Shown one piece after another: positions 55,419-60,251 of a stretch of 60,251 nt of DNA. Source of the stretch: Desulfovibrio piger ATCC 29098. GTDB taxonomy: Bacteria > Desulfobacterota > Desulfovibrionia > Desulfovibrionales > Desulfovibrionaceae. The notes below the pieces were generated by a model. That model was not told the origin of the DNA. It saw nothing but the letters and a program-made list of their open reading frames with translations, and made no database searches. How positions within the stretch are numbered: position 1 is the first letter of the stretch; each line of letters starts with the position of its first letter. The position numbers and the translations under genes were made by a program. The DNA lies in contig NZ_DS996351.1 of NCBI RefSeq assembly GCF_000156375.1, positions 219,202-279,452 on the forward strand, written 5' to 3'.

Positions 55419-57451
55419 CAGGGCAGGTCGAAGCGGTCAAAGGTGAGTACGAGCCCGGCCCGGCCCTGGGTGGCCGAGCGCAGGGAGGTCGAAAAACCGA
55501 AAAGTTTGCGCAGGGGCGCCAGCCCGCGCACATGCTTGAGCCCGGAGCGGTCCTCCAGGTCTTCCACACGTCCGCCGGCCGTGCCGAACAGGCTGATGGC
55601 CGCGCCCAGGAATTCGTCGGGCACGCTGATCTCCACCTTCATGAGCGGTTCCAGCGCCACGGGCGATGCCGCGGCTAGGGCCTCGCGCAGGGCCATGCCC
55701 GCGGCCATGTGGCAGCCGGGCACGGTGGTCTGGCCCTCGCGCCGTTCCACGGCGGTCAGGGTCACTTCCACATCCTCCACGGGATAGCCGGTCAGGGCAC
55801 CGCTCTGCAAGGCATCGCGCACGCCTTCCAGGGCGGCGTCCAGCAGGGGCTTGGGCAGCAGCTTGCGTGCCTCGGCTTCGTCGGCGGGCAAAAAGTCGCC
55901 CACCAGCACGCTGTTGCCCGTGCCGCGCGGCAGGGGACGCACATGCAGCTCCACATGACCAAAGTGGTGTTCCTTGCCCAGTTCGCGGTCGAATTCGCCC
56001 TGGCCGTCGGCTTCCTTGCGCACGGTCTCGCGCAGGATGACCTGCGGATGCCCTGCCCGGGGGGAGATGCCGTATTCGCGGGACATGCGTTCCAGCAGCA
56101 CGTCCAGATGCAGTTCGCCCATGCCGGAGACCATGCGGCAGGCCGTTTCCTCGTCCATGCGCACTTCCAGCGTGGGGTCTTCGGCGGCGTAGCGCTCCAG
56201 GGCCTCGTCCAGCACCTTGCCCTCGTCGGCATTGCGCGGCTCCAGGGCAAGGGTGATGACCGGCGCGTAGGAGTCGATGGCTTCCAGGGCCAGCAGGCGG
56301 CTCTTGTGGCAATAGGTCTCGCCGGTGTGCGCGCCGCGCAGGCCCACGAGGGTCACGATCTCGCCGGTGGAGGCGCTTTCCAGCTGCTCGCGGCGGTCGG
56401 CATGCATGCGGTAGATGCGGCTGATGCGGTCCTCGGTCTTGGCGGCGGTATTGGTCAGGGCGTCGCCCTCGTGCAGACTGCCTGCGTAGACGCGGGCAAA
56501 AGCCAGCTTGCGGCCGTTCTCCATGAGCACCTTGAAGATCAGCACCACGGCGGGCGCGGCGGCATCGGGAGGCACGGGCACTTTGTTGCCCTCGCTGTCG
56601 CGGCCCACGGGCGCGGGCACGTCCAGCGGCGAGGGCAGCAGGTCGCAGACGGCATCCAGCACGGGCTGTACGCCACTGTTGCGCAGGGCGGAGCCGCAGA
56701 GCACCGGGGTCACGGCCCGGCTCAGGGTGGCCCGGCGCAGGGCGGCGCGCACGTCGTCCAGGCTGTATTCCCCGCCTAGATACAGGTCGAGGAAAGGCTC
56801 GTCGGCCTCGGCCAGATGCTCCAGCAGGCTTTCCCGCCAGGGCTCGGCCACAGCGGCTTCCGCCTTGCTCCAGGGGCGGCGGGTCACGGTGCGGCCCTGG
56901 TCGGCCTGATCGAAGTCCAGATGCTCGCGGGCCAGCAGATCCAGCACGCCGTCGAAGGCCTCGCCCTCCCCGTTGGGGATGGTCAGGGGCAGGGGATTGG
57001 CGCCCAGACGTTTTTTCATGCCTTCCAGCACATTGGCGAAGTCGGCGCCCATCCGGTCCATTTTGTTGATGAAGGCGATCTTGGGCACGCCGAAGCTCTC
57101 CGACTGCCGCCAGACCGTCTCGGACTGCGGTTCCACACCGGCCACGCCGCAGAACACGCCCACCGCACCGTCCAGCACGCGGAGGGAGCGCTCCACCTCG
57201 ATGGTGAAGTCCACATGGCCGGGCGTGTCGATAAGGTTGATGGTGTGCTCGTTCCACTGGCAGGTGGTACAGGCCGACATGATGGTGATGCCGCGCTCCT
57301 GTTCCTCGGGCATGTAGTCCATGGTGGCGGTGCCGTCATGGACTTCCCCCAGGCGGTGGATCTTGCGGCTGTAGTAGAGCATGCGCTCCGAGAGCGTGGT
57401 CTTGCCCGCGTCGATGTGGGCGATGATGCCGATATTGCGGATGTTCTTCAT
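55418..57451 (-). CDS. Elongation factor G paralogue
   Basis: A 677-residue translational GTPase with the full EF-G layout. The G domain has AHIDAGKTT, DTPGH and NKMD, followed by domains II-V with SGMGELHLDV and a divergent domain IV (GQTTVPGCHMAAGMALREAL). Switch I reads ERGITIMSACTT. It is not next to rpsL/rpsG/tuf, so it is probably a second EF-G, whose roles in other bacteria include ribosome recycling or a specialised translocase. I start it at MKNIRNIGIIAH; a TTG 13 codons earlier is in frame without support. Confidence 0.88.
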   Translation of the reverse strand: MKNIRNIGIIAHIDAGKTTLSERMLYYSRKIHRLGEVHDGTATMDYMPEEQERGITIMSACTTCQWNEHTINLIDTPGHVDFTIEVERSLRVLDGAVGVFCGVAGVEPQSETVWRQSESFGVPKIAFINKMDRMGADFANVLEGMKKRLGANPLPLTIPNGEGEAFDGVLDLLAREHLDFDQADQGRTVTRRPWSKAEAAVAEPWRESLLEHLAEADEPFLDLYLGGEYSLDDVRAALRRATLSRAVTPVLCGSALRNSGVQPVLDAVCDLLPSPLDVPAPVGRDSEGNKVPVPPDAAAPAVVLIFKVLMENGRKLAFARVYAGSLHEGDALTNTAAKTEDRISRIYRMHADRREQLESASTGEIVTLVGLRGAHTGETYCHKSRLLALEAIDSYAPVITLALEPRNADEGKVLDEALERYAAEDPTLEVRMDEETACRMVSGMGELHLDVLLERMSREYGISPRAGHPQVILRETVRKEADGQGEFDRELGKEHHFGHVELHVRPLPRGTGNSVLVGDFLPADEAEARKLLPKPLLDAALEGVRDALQSGALTGYPVEDVEVTLTAVERREGQTTVPGCHMAAGMALREALAAASPVALEPLMKVEISVPDEFLGAAISLFGTAGGRVEDLEDRSGLKHVRGLAPLRKLFGFSTSLRSATQGRAGLVLTFDRFDLP

Positions 57452-57586
57452 GGCAGTCTCGTCAACGTGTGGGCCGGGGGATCCCGGCAAGATGGCGAAA
57501 GTATGCGCTTTCCCGCCGTGTCACGCAAGCGGCGGGGCTGAGGGCGGCCGTGGCGCCGCGGTCATCGTTTGCTCTGGCCGGGCGTG

Positions 57587-58477
57587 CTACAGCAGGCTGA
57601 AGGCCCGGCGACGGCAGCGGAAAAAGTCCGGCGTCAGGCCCGGATGCAGCCAGAAGGCCTCGCAGCCGGGCGCGAGCATCAGCTCCACCGCGCCGTTTTC
57701 CTCTTCCATGACCAGCCGGGCGATATCGTCCTCCTCCAGCACGGCGGCGGGCAGGCAGGGGCCGGGCAAAGGCCCGCCGTCCAGCACGGCCCGGGCGGCC
57801 TCGCCACGCAGGGCCTGTGCCGCGCAGTCCGGGCCGTGGGCAAAGGCCAGCAGCTTTTCGTCCACGGCAACGTCCTGCGGCAGCAGGAACAGGGGCAGGG
57901 CGTCTTCGCGCCAGATGCGTCCCGGCAGCTTGTGGCGTTCCGGCAGGGCGGCCTCGTCCAGACCGTGCAGCAGGACCACGCGGCACCGGGGCAGCTCGTC
58001 CGTCAGGCGCGTGAAATCGGCAGCCGGAAGGGCAAAGGCATCTTCCACACCGGCCAGCTCCAGGGTCACCAGTACTTCGGGCGTGGGCTCACCGCCAAGA
58101 CAGAAAGCCCCTGTCAGCGGGACACCGGCCAGGATGGCGGGCATGAGGGCCGCCGCCAGACGGGCGGGCGAACGCAGCGAGGCCGGGAAGGCCACCAGGG
58201 CAAAGGGCGCCGGGCCGTCCGTGACCGTCCGGCGGAAGCCCCGGCGGGGGAAGCGCTCGTCCCGGCAGGTCCGGCTGTCCATCTCTCCGGCGTGGGCCTG
58301 ATGCAGGGCCAGCGCGGTCTTGATGGCGGCACGCAGATGTGCGGGCGTGCCCTCGTAAGCTGCGGCGCGCGGTTCGTCAGGTACCCGGAAGGCTTCCAGC
58401 CGCTGGGGCCAGGCCGGGCCGCTGTCCTCTTCCGCGAAGATGTCCTCACAACCGGTGGGCATGCAGATGCTGTCCAT
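57587..58477 (-). CDS. Unrecognised protein, faintly HisD-like
   Basis: A 296-residue protein. The centre (LMPAILAGVPLTGAFCLGG followed by LVTLELAGVEDAFALP) faintly resembles the nucleotide-fold region of histidinol dehydrogenase, but the protein is much shorter and I see no catalytic or zinc residues of that enzyme, so no function is assigned. The start has TAGGAG 6 bp upstream, 8 bp after the carbamoyltransferase-like gene. The two form one unit and probably act together. Confidence 0.55.
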   Translation of the reverse strand: MDSICMPTGCEDIFAEEDSGPAWPQRLEAFRVPDEPRAAAYEGTPAHLRAAIKTALALHQAHAGEMDSRTCRDERFPRRGFRRTVTDGPAPFALVAFPASLRSPARLAAALMPAILAGVPLTGAFCLGGEPTPEVLVTLELAGVEDAFALPAADFTRLTDELPRCRVVLLHGLDEAALPERHKLPGRIWREDALPLFLLPQDVAVDEKLLAFAHGPDCAAQALRGEAARAVLDGGPLPGPCLPAAVLEEDDIARLVMEEENGAVELMLAPGCEAFWLHPGLTPDFFRCRRRAFSLL

Positions 58478-58485
58478 GAGGGCTC

Positions 58486-59352
58486 CTACAGGCTGTCACA
58501 GGCCAGGGCGTACAGGCGGGCCTCCATGAGGCGGCGGGCCGCCATCCGTTCCGGCCAGAAGGCCGCGGCACGGCGCAGGGCGGTATCCGAAGCCCGGTCG
58601 GCAGGTGCAATGCCATGCCAAGAGAGCACGGCGGCGTCCTCGGCGGCTAGGGCCAGCAGCTCGTCCGTCAGGGGCCAGCCGCTGGTCAGGGGCGCGGCGG
58701 CGCACTGTTCCGGACCGTGGCCCATGTACACGGCGTGGGCGTTCTCCAGCACCAGTTCGGGATCGCGGCTCAAAAAGATCTTGGCGCCCGCACGCAGGGC
58801 CATGTCCAGCAGGGAATGATCGGGCTCGCCCCATTCGGGCAGGGCCATGAACAGTTCGAAGGGCGCGTAGATGGCGGCCGTGATCAGATCGCAGGCCAGG
58901 CCGCACTGGGCACCGCCCAGCCAGGAGATGCGCAGGCTCTCCCAGTCCCCGTGCCGGGCGGCCAGCAGGGCCAGGTCGGCCAGGGCCTGACCCGGCGCGC
59001 CCTTGTCGTTGCCCGCATTGACCACCGCACCCGGCAGACCGGCGGCCAGGCAGTCTAGGGCGCCACCCTTGAGCCCGGCGGTCAGGCAGAGCCCGGCATG
59101 GGCGTAAAGCGGAGCCTGAAGGTCACAGGAGGCCATGTCCTGGGCCCAGAGCGCGGGCGGCAGCATGTCCACGTCCATGCCCAGCTGACGGGCCGCGGCC
59201 GTGGCGGCCAGCACGTCCTGCGTGTCGGCGCCGTCAGCGGCCAGCAGCAGGGCCGTCTTGCCGGTCAGGGGGGCTGGCTGGCCCTCCATCTGCATCAGTT
59301 GCCAGAAGGTGGACTGTCCCAGGTCACGGATACGCAAGATCTGCCGGGCCAT
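58486..59352 (-). CDS. Ornithine carbamoyltransferase-like protein with degenerate active site
   Basis: A 288-residue member of the aspartate/ornithine carbamoyltransferase family. The N-terminal RIRDLGQSTFWQLM and the middle APGQALADLALLAARHG (family HPxQxLAD) are recognisable. The carbamoyl-phosphate motif SxRTR is gone (DGADTQD), the catalytic-region His is Ala, and the HCLP region reads WHGIAP. A normal OTCase reaction is unlikely. A second degenerate member is at 5676-6572. AAGGAG lies 5 bp before the start. Confidence 0.7.
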   Translation of the reverse strand: MARQILRIRDLGQSTFWQLMQMEGQPAPLTGKTALLLAADGADTQDVLAATAAARQLGMDVDMLPPALWAQDMASCDLQAPLYAHAGLCLTAGLKGGALDCLAAGLPGAVVNAGNDKGAPGQALADLALLAARHGDWESLRISWLGGAQCGLACDLITAAIYAPFELFMALPEWGEPDHSLLDMALRAGAKIFLSRDPELVLENAHAVYMGHGPEQCAAAPLTSGWPLTDELLALAAEDAAVLSWHGIAPADRASDTALRRAAAFWPERMAARRLMEARLYALACDSL

Positions 59353-59395
59353 GATAACTCCTTGTGCTGTATGTGAAGGCGGCGAAAGGGTGGGA

Positions 59396-59483
59396 CGAGG
59401 GGGAAGAGGGAAACCTTTTGGAAAAGGTCTCCCTCTTCCCCCTCGAGCTCCCCCATCACCCTTGCCAAAACTTTTTATTCAGG
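59396..59483. repeat. Intergenic hairpin repeat, copy 2
   Basis: CGAGGGGGAAGAGGG (59396-59410) pairs perfectly with 59431-59445, and inside it ACCTTTT pairs with AAAAGGT. A tail follows with CCCCCATCACCC, AAAACTTTTT and TCAGGTC, the same order of blocks as in the copy at 1-84 and in the same orientation. It lies just upstream of the minus-strand carbamoyltransferase-like gene. Confidence 0.65.
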
Positions 59484-60203
59484 TCCATGGGACTGTGTCG
59501 CAGCGCCTCGGGCAGCCATCCCGCTCCGGTCCCCCGGTGCTGTGGAGGGGCTGCACGCCGGAAGGGCGTGCGTCCTTGCCGTGTCGTCATGTCCGTGTCG
59601 GCGCGGGCACCGTCTTCCGGCCAGGCAGCGCGAAGCGCTTTCCGGAAGGTTGCGGCAACGGACACGGAGCGGGCACGGGGCCGGCGGAAACAGCACAAGG
59701 ACTGGCCTTGCCCTGTCGCCAGTGCATGGCGGTGGCAAAGACCGGGCCAGCCTTTTGGGCTTCCGGAGCATGGCGGGCAGCAGCCCGGCACAGCGAACAG
59801 TCTGGACAAATCCTGCGCTATGGTCTGCCACAAATCAAGAAAATTTCTGTTTTTTGCGGGCAGGGGCCGGTGACGGCGCCGGCGTCCTTTGCGGGGGGCG
59901 AAGGGCAGGTGCGGGCCAATTCCCGCACGGCGGCGGCAAGAGACCGATGGGCTGGTTCGGAGAGCGGAGAGAAAAGAGACCGCGGAGAGGGGAGAGCCCG
60001 GCCGTCAGAGGGAAAGGACGGTACGGGTACCCGCGGACAGGCAGGGATGCCGCATCGGGCCGCAGTGCAAAAGGCCCCTGTCTCGTAGGGGCTGCGCCGG
60101 AAGGCACCATGCCGGAAGAGGGGACGTCCGGCTGTATGTGCTGCTCCGAAGCCTTACAGAGTATCGGCATGTCCCGGGCCGACGGATCACTGCACACTTG
60201 TAA
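59484..60203. other. Intergenic stretch, nothing recognised
   Basis: Several open frames exist on both strands, as expected at this GC content, but none has a plausible binding site together with a protein-like composition or a family match. No tRNA, rRNA or known RNA motif was recognised. Confidence 0.5.
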
Positions 60204-60205
60204 CG

Positions 60206-60247
60206 ATTGGGGACCGTGCCGTCGTTTGCAGAAGCTCTTTCCCCAAT
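60206..60247. other. Short inverted repeat at the right edge
   Basis: ATTGGGG (60206-60212) and CCCCAAT (60241-60247) are complementary across 28 bases. It is cut close to the window end and could be part of a structure or signal belonging to the next gene. Confidence 0.3.
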
Positions 60248-60251
60248 AAAG

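Noticed and set aside
59542..60249. A 235-residue plus-strand frame near the right edge
   Set aside because: Gly/Arg-rich, without a binding site or recognisable motif; typical of random open frames at this GC content.

Overview
The window looks like chromosome of a GC-rich anaerobic, sulfate-reducer-like Desulfovibrionaceae bacterium. The evidence is a NifU/NifS plus Rrf2 iron-sulfur cluster operon, an extended rpsU-yqeY-mutS2-dnaG-rpoD operon, two degenerate carbamoyltransferase paralogues, and purine-rich hairpin repeats between operons. The genus is an inference; no rRNA or tRNA gene was seen. Nearly every gene is on the minus strand.

Left flank (1-6.6 kb): hairpin repeats, then a minus-strand operon metA - Rrf2 regulator - nifU - nifS. 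It is read from a near-consensus promoter at about 4.05 kb that carries a built-in palindrome. Next come a ferredoxin-like protein with a HAD phosphatase, and a plus-strand carbamoyltransferase-like gene that ends at a shared terminator.

Centre (6.7-44.7 kb): one 37.5-kb minus-strand operon for a hybrid NRPS-PKS pathway. In order of transcription: NPS-A (FAAL-ACP-KS-dead AT-ACP-Cy-A(Ox)-PCP), NPS-B (KS-no AT-DH-ER-KR-ACP-Cy-A-PCP), NPS-C (KS-AT-first part of a methyltransferase), NPS-D (rest of the methyltransferase-DH-ER-KR-ACP-Cy-A(MT)-PCP-TE), type II thioesterase, RND/MMPL transporter, LolA-like periplasmic protein, outer-membrane beta-barrel, LCM-type methyltransferase and Sfp-type phosphopantetheinyl transferase. 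All three A domains carry cysteine-type specificity codes and all three condensation domains are heterocyclisation (Cy) domains. The predicted product is a fatty-acyl chain with three sulfur heterocycles separated by two-carbon units: the first oxidised to a thiazole, the last possibly alpha-methylated. The promoter (TTGACT-N17-TATGTT, 44628-44656) has a 17-bp palindrome filling its whole spacer. It differs from the Desulfovibrio Fur-box consensus, as I recall it, at two positions. I therefore infer an iron-regulated, lipid-tailed thiazoline/thiazole metallophore, related in logic to yersiniabactin and micacocidin but with a different module plan and an RND/LolA-like/beta-barrel export route. 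No salicylate synthase, thiazoline reductase, TonB receptor or importer is in the window.

Right flank (44.8-60.2 kb): a terminator closes an extended macromolecular-synthesis operon read leftward: rpsU, yqeY, mutS2, dnaG, rpoD, a secreted nuclease, queC and an unknown gene. Further right are an unknown acidic protein, an HU protein, an EF-G paralogue with ksgA, and a two-gene unit of an unrecognised protein and a second degenerate carbamoyltransferase. The last 0.9 kb holds a hairpin repeat and no credible gene.
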